The notes under the pieces: generated by a model
Seen by the model: the letters and a program-made list of their open reading frames with translations, nothing else
Told to the model about the DNA's origin: nothing
The model's database searches: none
Translations under genes and position numbers: made by a program
DNA from: an uncultured Ruminococcus sp.
GTDB lineage: Bacteria > Bacillota > Clostridia > Oscillospirales > Ruminococcaceae
Reading direction: 5' to 3'
Length of the DNA stretch: 32,307 bases
Assembly (NCBI GenBank): GCA_944388405.1
Contig: CALXIQ010000031.1
Span: forward strand, 1-32,307
Part shown: positions 22,670-30,351 of the stretch, in pieces
Layout: each line of letters starts with the position of its first letter
Position numbering within the stretch: the stretch's first letter is position 1

Positions 22670-24094
22670 ATGTTTGATTCTATACATGAGGAATGCGGTG
22701 TTTTCGGTATTTATACCGATAAAACAAGCGACGTCGCCGCACAGACTTATCTGGCGCTTTACGCCCTCCAGCACAGAGGTCAGGAAAGCTGCGGAATTGT
22801 TGTAAACGACGACGGTGTTTTCAGTTATCATAAAAATCTGGGTCTTGTTAATCAGGTTTTTGACAAGGAAACCCTTGAGCGGCTGGGAAAAGGCAATATC
22901 GCCATAGGTCACGTACGGTATTCCACCACGGGAAACTCCAACGCCTCCAACGCTCAACCGCTGGTGGTGCGCCATGTCAAAGGACCGCTGGCTATTGCCC
23001 ACAATGGTAATCTTACAAACGCCCGTGAGCTGCGTGAGAAATATGAAAACAAGGGTATGATATTCCATACCACCAACGATACCGAGGTTATTTCCTACGC
23101 CGTTACCGAAGAGCGGCTTAATGCGCCATCAATCGAAGCGGCGGTGGAAAAGACAATGGACAAAATCAAAGGCGCATATTCCCTTGTGATAATGTCGCCT
23201 ACAAAGCTTATAGCAGTGAGAGATCCCAACGGCTTCAGACCGCTTTCTCTGGGCAAAATCGACGGAGGTTATGTGGTGGCGTCCGAAACCTGCGCTTTTG
23301 ACAGCATAGGCGCAGAATTTGTAAGGGACATAAGACCGGGGGAGATTGTTGTTATCGACAAAAACGGACTGCGTTCCGTTGAAAGCCACTGCGGAAGCAA
23401 GGGCACGATCTGCGTTTTTGAATACGTGTATTTTGCCCGTCCCGATTCGGTTATTGAAGGCTCAAGCGTTCACAAGGCAAGGCTGAGAGCGGGAAAATAT
23501 CTGTGGAGGGAGCACCCCGTTGACGCAGACATCGTTATAGGCGTACCCGATTCGGGACTTGATGCGGCGCTGGGATTTTCTCAGGAAAGCGGAATACCCT
23601 ACGGAATAGGCTTTATCAAAAACCGCTATATTGGAAGGACCTTTATTCAGCCCACACAGGCGGAGCGCACCAATTCGGTAAAGATAAAGCTCAACGTTAT
23701 ATCAAATACGGTAAAAGGCAAAAGAGTTGTTATGATTGACGACAGCATCGTAAGAGGAACCACCTCCGCAAGAATTGTAAAGCTGCTGAGGGACGCAGGC
23801 GCAAAGGAAGTTCATCTGAGAATTTCGTCGCCGCCTTTTGTAGGTCCATGTTATTTCGGTACAGATATCGACAGCAAGGACAAGCTTATCGCCTGTCAGA
23901 TGACCAATGAGGAAATATGCAGACATATCGGCGCTGACAGTCTTGGCTATCTCAGCGTTGAAAGCGTTCAGAAGCTTGCGGGCAATTCCGACTGTGGCTT
24001 CTGCGTGGGCTGCTTCAATGAGAAATATCCTATTGAGGTTCCCAAGGAAATGCCCAAGGATAAATTTGAATACAGAATATCTGAAAAGAAATAG
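22670..24094 (+). CDS. purF: Amidophosphoribosyltransferase
   Basis: Commits PRPP to purine synthesis by transferring ammonia from glutamine to give phosphoribosylamine. 474 aa. The sequence MFDSIHEEC places the N-terminal nucleophile at Cys9, so the enzyme is made with an 8-residue propeptide as in the Bacillus type. The PRPP loop is VVMIDDSIVRGTTS. Cysteines at SKGTIC, VGPC and the CGFCVGC group near the C-terminus (442, 445, 448) fit the oxygen-sensitive [4Fe-4S] form. RBS AAGAGG. 69 nt after purC. Confidence 0.95.
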   Translation: MFDSIHEECGVFGIYTDKTSDVAAQTYLALYALQHRGQESCGIVVNDDGVFSYHKNLGLVNQVFDKETLERLGKGNIAIGHVRYSTTGNSNASNAQPLVVRHVKGPLAIAHNGNLTNARELREKYENKGMIFHTTNDTEVISYAVTEERLNAPSIEAAVEKTMDKIKGAYSLVIMSPTKLIAVRDPNGFRPLSLGKIDGGYVVASETCAFDSIGAEFVRDIRPGEIVVIDKNGLRSVESHCGSKGTICVFEYVYFARPDSVIEGSSVHKARLRAGKYLWREHPVDADIVIGVPDSGLDAALGFSQESGIPYGIGFIKNRYIGRTFIQPTQAERTNSVKIKLNVISNTVKGKRVVMIDDSIVRGTTSARIVKLLRDAGAKEVHLRISSPPFVGPCYFGTDIDSKDKLIACQMTNEEICRHIGADSLGYLSVESVQKLAGNSDCGFCVGCFNEKYPIEVPKEMPKDKFEYRISEKK

Positions 24095-24148
24095 GCGGTT
24101 GCAAAATTAAATAAACCGCTGTGAGAATACATTTGAAAGGAATTTATT

Positions 24149-25183
24149 ATGAACAGTTACTCAAACAGCTACAAGGAAGCCGGCGTTGATGTTACTGCCG
24201 GATATAAAGCGGTAGAGCTTATGAAACAGTACGTTGCCCGCACCATGACCAGCGGAGTTCTCAGCGGGCTGGGCGGCTTCGGCGGTCTGTTCGAGCTTGA
24301 TATGACAGGTATCTCAAAGCCTGTTCTGGTATCGGGAACAGACGGCGTAGGCACAAAGCTTAAGATTGCTTTCCTTATGGACAAGCATGATACCGTCGGA
24401 ATCGACTGCGTTGCAATGTGCGTAAATGATATTATCTGCTGCGGAGCAAAGCCTCAGTTTTTCCTTGATTATATCGCCGTAGGCAAGAATTATCCGGAAA
24501 AGGTCGCTAAAATAGTTTCCGGAGTCGCTGAGGGCTGCGTTCAGTCGGGAGCGGCGCTTATCGGAGGAGAAACTGCTGAAATGCCGGGATTTTATCCTGT
24601 TGACGAATACGACCTTGCAGGCTTTGCGGTAGGTGTTGTGGACAAGGATAAGATACTTAAGCCTGATACTCAAAAGCCAGGCGATGTTATGATCGCGATA
24701 AAATCCAGCGGTGTTCATTCAAACGGCTTTTCCCTTGTAAGAAAGGTGTTTACCGTAAACGAATCAAATCTTGCAAGACACTATTCCGATCTTGGCACTA
24801 CCTTGGGAAGCGTGCTGCTTACACCTACAAAGATATATGTCAAAGCTGTAATGAATCTGCTTGACAAGGTTACAGTTAAATCAATCTCCCACATTACCGG
24901 CGGCGGATTCTATGAAAATATTCCAAGATCACTTCCAAAGGGACTTTCCGCAAAAATTGAGCGCAAGGCTGTTCAGGTGCTTCCTATTTTTGATCTTATC
25001 GCAAAGACAGGAAATATCCCCGAAAGAGATATGTTCAATACATTTAACATGGGTGTTGGAATGACAGTAGTTGTTGATAAAAACGATGCTGACAAGGCAA
25101 TCCAGGCAATCAAGGAAGCAGGCGAAGAAGCTTATGTACTCGGCGAGCTTGTAGAGGGCGATTACGGAGTTATTATCTGCTAA
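24149..25183 (+). CDS. purM: Phosphoribosylformylglycinamidine cyclo-ligase (AIR synthetase)
   Basis: Closes the imidazole ring of FGAM to AIR with ATP. 344 aa. Visible family signatures: [16 protein letters not shown] at the N-terminus, [14 protein letters not shown] (the ATP-binding glycine segment), [24 protein letters not shown] and [19 protein letters not shown] lies before ATG 24149, 54 nt after purF. FGAM itself comes from PurL, which is not encoded nearby. Confidence 0.95.
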   Translation: MNSYSNSYKEAGVDVTAGYKAVELMKQYVARTMTSGVLSGLGGFGGLFELDMTGISKPVLVSGTDGVGTKLKIAFLMDKHDTVGIDCVAMCVNDIICCGAKPQFFLDYIAVGKNYPEKVAKIVSGVAEGCVQSGAALIGGETAEMPGFYPVDEYDLAGFAVGVVDKDKILKPDTQKPGDVMIAIKSSGVHSNGFSLVRKVFTVNESNLARHYSDLGTTLGSVLLTPTKIYVKAVMNLLDKVTVKSISHITGGGFYENIPRSLPKGLSAKIERKAVQVLPIFDLIAKTGNIPERDMFNTFNMGVGMTVVVDKNDADKAIQAIKEAGEEAYVLGELVEGDYGVIIC

Positions 25184-25225
25184 ATATGCAAAATCGCCAA
25201 TGACAAATTATATAGGAGCAGTGTT

Positions 25226-25852
25226 ATGAAAAATATATGCGTTCTGGTTTCGGGCGGAGGAACAAATCTTCAGGCTCTTATAGACGCTGAAAAAAGCGGC
25301 ATGATTAAAAACGGCAAAATCACCTGCGTTATCTCCTCCAAGGAGGGGGCTTACGCTCTGGAAAGAGCCATAAACAACGGAATTGCCACAAGGGTTATAC
25401 CAAGAAAGGACTATTCTGACGTTGCGGCTTACACCAAAGCCATAACCGATGCGCTTCTGGAGGAAAAAGCCGATCTGGTGGTTTACGCCGGATTTATGAT
25501 TATTCTTGACGAGCAGATTATAAAGGCGTTCCCCAACAAGATGATGAACGTTCACCCCGCCCTTATTCCCAGCTTTTGCGGCAAGGGCTTTTACGGACTA
25601 CACGTCCACGAGGCTGCCCTTGAAAAAGGAGTTAAACTTACCGGAGCGACTGTTCATTTTGTAACAGAGGTGTGCGACGGAGGTCCTATTATACTGCAAA
25701 AGGCGGTTGAGGTCAAAAATGGGGATACTCCCGAAATTCTGCAAAGACGTGTAATGGAACAGGCGGAATGGAAGATACTTCCCCAGGCAGTTTCTCTTTT
25801 CTGTCAGGACAGGATCACAGTCAAAGACGGCAGGGCTTATGTTGACTTGTAA
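25226..25852 (+). CDS. purN: Phosphoribosylglycinamide formyltransferase (folate type)
   Basis: Transfers a formyl group from 10-formyl-THF to GAR. 208 aa. Contains CVLVSGGGTNLQALIDA at the phosphate loop, the catalytic segment MNVHPALIPSF (Asn and His), and VTEVCDGGPII with the catalytic Asp. The GKGFYGLHVH loop is the usual clostridial form. It begins 42 nt after purM; RBS TAGGAG. Confidence 0.95.
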   Translation: MKNICVLVSGGGTNLQALIDAEKSGMIKNGKITCVISSKEGAYALERAINNGIATRVIPRKDYSDVAAYTKAITDALLEEKADLVVYAGFMIILDEQIIKAFPNKMMNVHPALIPSFCGKGFYGLHVHEAALEKGVKLTGATVHFVTEVCDGGPIILQKAVEVKNGDTPEILQRRVMEQAEWKILPQAVSLFCQDRITVKDGRAYVDL

Positions 25853-25953
25853 CTCAGTAATTACAAGCCTGGGTTTGAAGCGGCGATAAATGTTTATCTC
25901 GCATTGGCAACGACGCAAGCCAATTATCTGACATAAAAACGGAGGTAAAAAAT

Positions 25954-26670
25954 ATGAAAACACTTGATATCTACGAGGAACTGAAAGGCAACTCCTACCC
26001 CGGAAGAGGAATCATCATCGGAAAAACTCCCGACGGAAAACACGCCGTTACCGCCTATTTTATCATGGGCAGAAGTGTTAACTCAAGAAACAGAGTTTTC
26101 ACTGAAACGGTTGACGGCATCAAGACCGAAGCGGCGGATCCCTCTAAGCTTACCGACCCCCATCTGATAATCTACTCCCCTGTTCGTGTGCTTGGCAACA
26201 AGACTATTGTCACCAACGGCGATCAGACGGACACTATCTACGAGCTTATGGACAAGCAGCAGACCTTTGAGCAGTCGCTGCGCACAAGAGAATATGAGGA
26301 CGACGCTCCCAACTACACCCCGAGAATTTCGGGAATCATGCACATTGAGAATGGCTCATATAATTATGCTATGAGCATTCTTAAATCCGCAGACGGCAAC
26401 CCCGACTGCTGTGAGAGATTTACATACACCTACACAAATCCTATAAGCGGCTTCGGTCATTTTATTCACACATACATGGGCGACGGAAATCCCCTGCCCA
26501 GCTTTGAAGGTGAGCCTAAGAAGATTGAAATTCCAAACGATATGGAAGAATTTACATCAAAGCTTTGGGACGCTCTTAATGAGGATAACAAGGTGTCGCT
26601 GTTTGTAAGATACATTGACATTGCAACCGGCAAGGCGGTATCTAAGGTTGTTAATAAATACAGCAAATAA
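25954..26670 (+). CDS. IMP cyclohydrolase, PurO-type
   Basis: Predicted to close FAICAR to IMP, the last step of the pathway. 238 aa. The N-terminus NSYPGRGIIIGKTPDGKHAV and the central segments FIMGRSVNSRNRVF and LIIYSPVRVLGNKTIVTNGDQTDTI match the archaeal-type PurO / IMP_cyclohyd family, not the N-terminal MGS-like domain of bacterial PurH. GGAGG lies upstream of ATG 25954. It sits between purN and a stand-alone AICAR transformylase, so position and family agree. The assignment is by motif memory and context. Confidence 0.85.
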   Translation: MKTLDIYEELKGNSYPGRGIIIGKTPDGKHAVTAYFIMGRSVNSRNRVFTETVDGIKTEAADPSKLTDPHLIIYSPVRVLGNKTIVTNGDQTDTIYELMDKQQTFEQSLRTREYEDDAPNYTPRISGIMHIENGSYNYAMSILKSADGNPDCCERFTYTYTNPISGFGHFIHTYMGDGNPLPSFEGEPKKIEIPNDMEEFTSKLWDALNEDNKVSLFVRYIDIATGKAVSKVVNKYSK

Positions 26671-26817
26671 CAAGATATAATCATACCGGTATTCCCCGGC
26701 TGAGGTTTAACTTAGAGCAGCAATATAAACCGTCTGACATATGGTTCAATGGAATGTCTTTGCTTTTAAGACGCTTAAAAATTAAAGATAAAAAATATCA
26801 ACACAGGAGGAAATATA

Positions 26818-27999
26818 ATGGCTAACGAAATGCTTTTAAAATACGGCTGCAATCCTAATCAGAAGCCGTCCAGAGTATTTATGGAAAATGGCGCAGACCT
26901 GCCCATCGAGGTTTTAAACGGCAAGCCCGGCTATATTAATCTGCTGGACGCTTTTAACGGCTGGCAGCTGGTCAGAGAACTTAAAAAGGCTACAGGAATG
27001 CCTGCGGCTACATCATTCAAGCACGTATCCCCTGCGGGTGCCGCAATAGGCAGACCCCTTTCGGACACTTTGAAAAAAATCTACTTTGTAGACGATCTGG
27101 GCGAGCTTTCTCCCCTTGCCTGCGCTTATGCGAGAGCGAGGGGTGCTGACAGAATGTCGTCCTACGGTGATTTTATTGCTCTTTCCGACGAGTGCGACGT
27201 TTGCACGGCAAAGATGATTCAGCGTGAGGTTTCCGACGGAATAATCGCACCGGGCTATACCGACGAGGCGCTGGAAATTCTTAAGTCAAAGAGAAAGGGC
27301 ACATACAACATCATCAAGATTGATGAAAATTACGTTCCAAACCCGGTTGAGAGAAAACAGGTTTTCGGCGTTACCTTTGAACAGGGCAGAAACGAACTTG
27401 AAATAAACAACGAGCTGCTCTCTAATATCGTAACCGAAAACAAGGATATTCCTCAGGATAAAAAGGACGACTTGCTTATCTCTCTTATCACCCTTAAATA
27501 CACCCAGTCCAACAGCGTATGCTACGTAAAGGACGGTCAGGCAATCGGTATCGGCGCAGGTCAGCAGTCGAGAATTCACTGCACAAGACTTGCAGGAAAT
27601 AAAGCTGATATCTGGTGGCTGAGACAGCATCCCAAGGTTTTGGAACTTCAGTTTGTTGACGGTATACGCCGTCCCGACAGAGATAACACAATTGACGTTT
27701 ATATTTCAGACGAATATATGGATGTGCTGGCAGAGGGCGAGTGGCAGAAGTATTTCAAGGTTAAGCCTGAAGTGTTCACCAAAGAGGAGCAGAAGGAATG
27801 GCTTGCCAAGAACACCGACGTTTCACTGGGTTCGGACGCATTTTTCCCCTTCGGCGACAACATCGAAAGGGCAAGAAAGAGCGGGGTAAAATACATTGCC
27901 GAGCCGGGCGGCTCTATCAGGGACGACCATGTTATTATGACCTGCAACAAGTATAACATGGCTATGGCATTTACGGGAATAAGATTGTTCCATCACTAA
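26818..27999 (+). CDS. Stand-alone AICAR formyltransferase (PurH C-terminal domain homologue)
   Basis: Formylates AICAR with 10-formyl-THF to FAICAR. At 393 aa it is shorter than bifunctional PurH (about 510-530 aa) and begins directly in the transformylase part: LKYGCNPNQKPSRV (7-20), NLLDAFNGWQLV, and the catalytic KH pair (K68, H69) in SFKHVSPAGAA. Later segments include QSNSVCYVKDGQAIGIGAGQ and the C-terminal PGGSIRDDHVI. AGGAGG before ATG 26818. It follows the PurO-type gene by 147 nt (26671-26817), a gap without an ORF, terminator or clear promoter. The two proteins together replace PurH. Confidence 0.92.
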   Translation: MANEMLLKYGCNPNQKPSRVFMENGADLPIEVLNGKPGYINLLDAFNGWQLVRELKKATGMPAATSFKHVSPAGAAIGRPLSDTLKKIYFVDDLGELSPLACAYARARGADRMSSYGDFIALSDECDVCTAKMIQREVSDGIIAPGYTDEALEILKSKRKGTYNIIKIDENYVPNPVERKQVFGVTFEQGRNELEINNELLSNIVTENKDIPQDKKDDLLISLITLKYTQSNSVCYVKDGQAIGIGAGQQSRIHCTRLAGNKADIWWLRQHPKVLELQFVDGIRRPDRDNTIDVYISDEYMDVLAEGEWQKYFKVKPEVFTKEEQKEWLAKNTDVSLGSDAFFPFGDNIERARKSGVKYIAEPGGSIRDDHVIMTCNKYNMAMAFTGIRLFHH

Positions 28000-28027
28000 T
28001 CTTAACTTTATAAAGGGGAGTTTTGTT

Positions 28028-28762
28028 ATGAAAAAACTGCTTATCGCTGCAATGGCGGCATCACTGGTTCTGGCTTTCACAGGCTGTGGAGGCGACGACG
28101 AATCATCTGAATCGGAAAGGGAATCGGAAGCTACGGTTTCATCCGCTGCTGAGGAGGATAGCTCACAGGATGAATCGGAAGCTGATGACGCTTCAAGCGA
28201 GGAATCGGAAGTAGAGGAATCTTCCTCTGAGGAATCGGAAGTTGAAAGTTCTGAGGCTGAAGAGTCTGAGGCTGAGGAATCACAGGCAGACACAGGTCTT
28301 GAGGACGGAGTCTTTACCGGAACAGGTTACACAATCAGAGTTGATGAGGAGCTGTGGACTGACGTTTCGGACACTAATTCAGCGGTTGACTGTATGTTTA
28401 TGTACGCGCAATACGACGATGATCCAATGCTTGCATCCGCAAACTTAAATATCGTTGCGCAGTTTTTAGGCGTTGCAGATATTTATACTCCTGCGGATTA
28501 TGCCGACATTACTATAGCCCAGTATGAGGCAATGGACGGCTACGAAGTGACTGATAACACCGAGGTTACCTTCAAAGGCATGGACGCAAATCTTCTCACC
28601 CTTGAAGTTACTCAGACTGATGATTTTGTAATGACAATGAAACAGCTTGTGCTTATTGAAAACGGATATGTCTATGCTATCAGCTACGGCGCTGAACAAT
28701 CGGTTTTCGATTCTGTTGAAGGCGATTTTAACGATATCGTTAATTCCTTTGAAATTGTCTGA
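28028..28762 (+). CDS. Secreted lipoprotein with Ser/Glu-rich linker
   Basis: 244 aa. The N-terminus MKKLLIAAMAASLVLAFTGC is a lipoprotein signal peptide with the lipobox ending at Cys20. Residues about 21-88 are a low-complexity Ser/Glu/Asp linker with repeated ESE and EESE units, and the remaining 155 residues form a globular domain starting GLEDGVFTGTGYTIRVDEELW and ending DIVNSFEIV, rich in beta-strand pattern. The globular part resembles the small PsbP/DUF-like domains of clostridial lipoproteins, but I cannot name a family. RBS GGGGAG; it starts 28 nt after the transformylase, inside the purine cluster, and ends at a hairpin before purD. A purine-linked role is not evident. Confidence 0.85.
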   Translation: MKKLLIAAMAASLVLAFTGCGGDDESSESERESEATVSSAAEEDSSQDESEADDASSEESEVEESSSEESEVESSEAEESEAEESQADTGLEDGVFTGTGYTIRVDEELWTDVSDTNSAVDCMFMYAQYDDDPMLASANLNIVAQFLGVADIYTPADYADITIAQYEAMDGYEVTDNTEVTFKGMDANLLTLEVTQTDDFVMTMKQLVLIENGYVYAISYGAEQSVFDSVEGDFNDIVNSFEIV

Positions 28763-28771
28763 ACCGTACCG

Positions 28772-28811
28772 AAAATCACTGAATGTCGTAGCTGCGGCGT
28801 TCAGTGATTTT
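28772..28811 (+). terminator. Hairpin terminator between the lipoprotein gene and purD
   Basis: AAAATCACTGAA (28772-28783) and TTCAGTGATTTT (28800-28811) form a perfect 12-bp stem followed by an AT-rich stretch. It probably ends most transcripts of the upstream cluster. The gap to purD (28812-28907) contains no clear promoter; a TTGACT near 28872 has no -10 at the right distance. Confidence 0.65.
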
Positions 28812-28907
28812 ATATAAAATGAAAATCGTGGTGTGGGGTTTTCCCAATCTAATGCGATAGGCTTTTTTTACTTGACTCTAAATTGCTCGGAAAGGAATGA
28901 TTGTATT

Positions 28908-30266
28908 ATGAAAATATTAGTAGTTGGCAGCGGCGGCAGAGAGCACGCAATTATCAGAAAGCTCGCCCAGTCGCCAAAGGCTGAGAAAATTTACTGCACA
29001 CCCGGAAACGGCGGAATCGCCGCAGACGGAGCGGAGTGCTTTGATGTTTCCGCCACCGACATAGACGGCGTTGTGCAGCTTGCCAAAAAGCTTGCCGTTG
29101 ATCTGGTTGTGGTTGCGCCTGACGATCCGCTGGTTATGGGAATGGTGGACGCTTTGCAGGCCGAGGGCTTTATGACCTTCGGTCCTAAGAAGGACGCTGC
29201 CATTATCGAAGGCTCTAAGGTGTTTTCAAAGGATCTGATGAAAAAATACAACATACCTACGGCGGAGTATCATGTTTTTACCGACAGCGAGGCTGCAATT
29301 CACTATGTTATGGCACATAATACCTATCCGGCAGTAATAAAGGCTGACGGTCTTGCCCTTGGCAAAGGGGTTATTCTCGCCCAGAATGAAGCCGAAGCGA
29401 TTGAAGCTATTCACTCGATGCTTGATGACAGGAAGTTCGGCGACAGCAGCTCGACGATTGTTGTTGAGGAATATCTGACAGGTCCCGAGGTTTCGGTGCT
29501 GGCGTTTACTGATGGAAAGACAATGGTTCCCATGCTTTCCTCTATGGATCACAAGAGAGCTTACGACAACGACCAAGGTCTTAACACCGGCGGTATGGGC
29601 ACAGTTGCACCCAATCCTTATTACACCGAGGATGTGGCAAAGGAATGTATGGAAAAAATCTTCATTCCCACAATGAACGCCATGAACGCCGAGGGCAGAA
29701 CCTTTGAGGGCTGTCTGTATTTCGGGCTTATGCTTACGCCTAACGGTCCTAAGGTAATTGAATACAACTGCCGCTTCGGTGACCCGGAAACTCAGGTAGT
29801 GCTTCCTATGCTGGAAACCGATCTGGTGGATATAATTGAGGCTATTTACAATCACACACTTTCCGACATCGACGTGAAATGGAGCAGTGGTTATTGCACC
29901 TGCGTAGTAATGGCAAGCGGCGGCTATCCTCTTTCCTACCCTAAGGGTCTTGAGATATCGGGGCTTGACAGCAAGGGACAGATTGAAGGCTGCGAGGTTT
30001 TCCACGCCGGAACAAAACTTAGCGACGGAAAATTCTACACAAACGGCGGACGTGTGCTGGGCGTTACCGCTAAGGGACTTTCCCTTAAAGGCTCTATTGA
30101 CAACGCATACGCAGGCGTTGCAAAGATAAGCTTTGAAAACGCTCACTACAGAAAGGACATCGGTCAGAGGGCGTTGAAAGCTCTGCCGACAGACCCGCTG
30201 GATTTGGAATACAAGCAGGACCTTGAGGATTATCTTGAGGAAAACGGCGTTTATTTAAGACAGTAA
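28908..30266 (+). CDS. purD: Phosphoribosylamine-glycine ligase (GAR synthetase)
   Basis: ATP-grasp enzyme joining phosphoribosylamine and glycine. 452 aa. Start ATG 28908 gives MKILVVGSGGREHAI (phosphoribosylamine loop 7-14), with AAAGGA 11 nt upstream; the frame is open back to 28833 but has no RBS there. ATP-grasp features: KADGLALGKGVILA, VVEEYLTGPEVSVLAFTDG, NTGGMGTVAPNPYY, and EYNCRFGDPETQVVLP with the metal-binding residues. It is the last purine gene and is followed by a strong bidirectional terminator. Confidence 0.95.
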   Translation: MKILVVGSGGREHAIIRKLAQSPKAEKIYCTPGNGGIAADGAECFDVSATDIDGVVQLAKKLAVDLVVVAPDDPLVMGMVDALQAEGFMTFGPKKDAAIIEGSKVFSKDLMKKYNIPTAEYHVFTDSEAAIHYVMAHNTYPAVIKADGLALGKGVILAQNEAEAIEAIHSMLDDRKFGDSSSTIVVEEYLTGPEVSVLAFTDGKTMVPMLSSMDHKRAYDNDQGLNTGGMGTVAPNPYYTEDVAKECMEKIFIPTMNAMNAEGRTFEGCLYFGLMLTPNGPKVIEYNCRFGDPETQVVLPMLETDLVDIIEAIYNHTLSDIDVKWSSGYCTCVVMASGGYPLSYPKGLEISGLDSKGQIEGCEVFHAGTKLSDGKFYTNGGRVLGVTAKGLSLKGSIDNAYAGVAKISFENAHYRKDIGQRALKALPTDPLDLEYKQDLEDYLEENGVYLRQ

Positions 30267-30288
30267 ACAAATTTTAAGCAATAATAAA

Positions 30289-30338
30289 AGCAGACCGGGC
30301 TGACTAAAGCGTCAGATTTCCGGTCTGCTTATTTTTTA
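30289..30338. terminator. Bidirectional terminator between purD and the GH3 gene
   Basis: AGCAGACCGG (30289-30298) pairs perfectly with CCGGTCTGCT (30320-30329), with an inner CTGAC/GTCAG stem, flanked by a T-rich run on the plus side and an A-rich run on the other, so it can stop both convergent transcripts. Confidence 0.9.
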
Positions 30339-30351
30339 TACTAATGCAAAT

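Noticed and set aside
26671..26817. Internal promoter before the AICAR transformylase gene
   Set aside because: TTGCTT with a 17-nt spacer precedes only TAAAGA, which is too weak to call.
29226..30146. 306-aa minus-strand ORF opposite purD
   Set aside because: Long only because the codon use of purD leaves few stops on the other strand; no RBS and no recognisable motif, while purD is complete.
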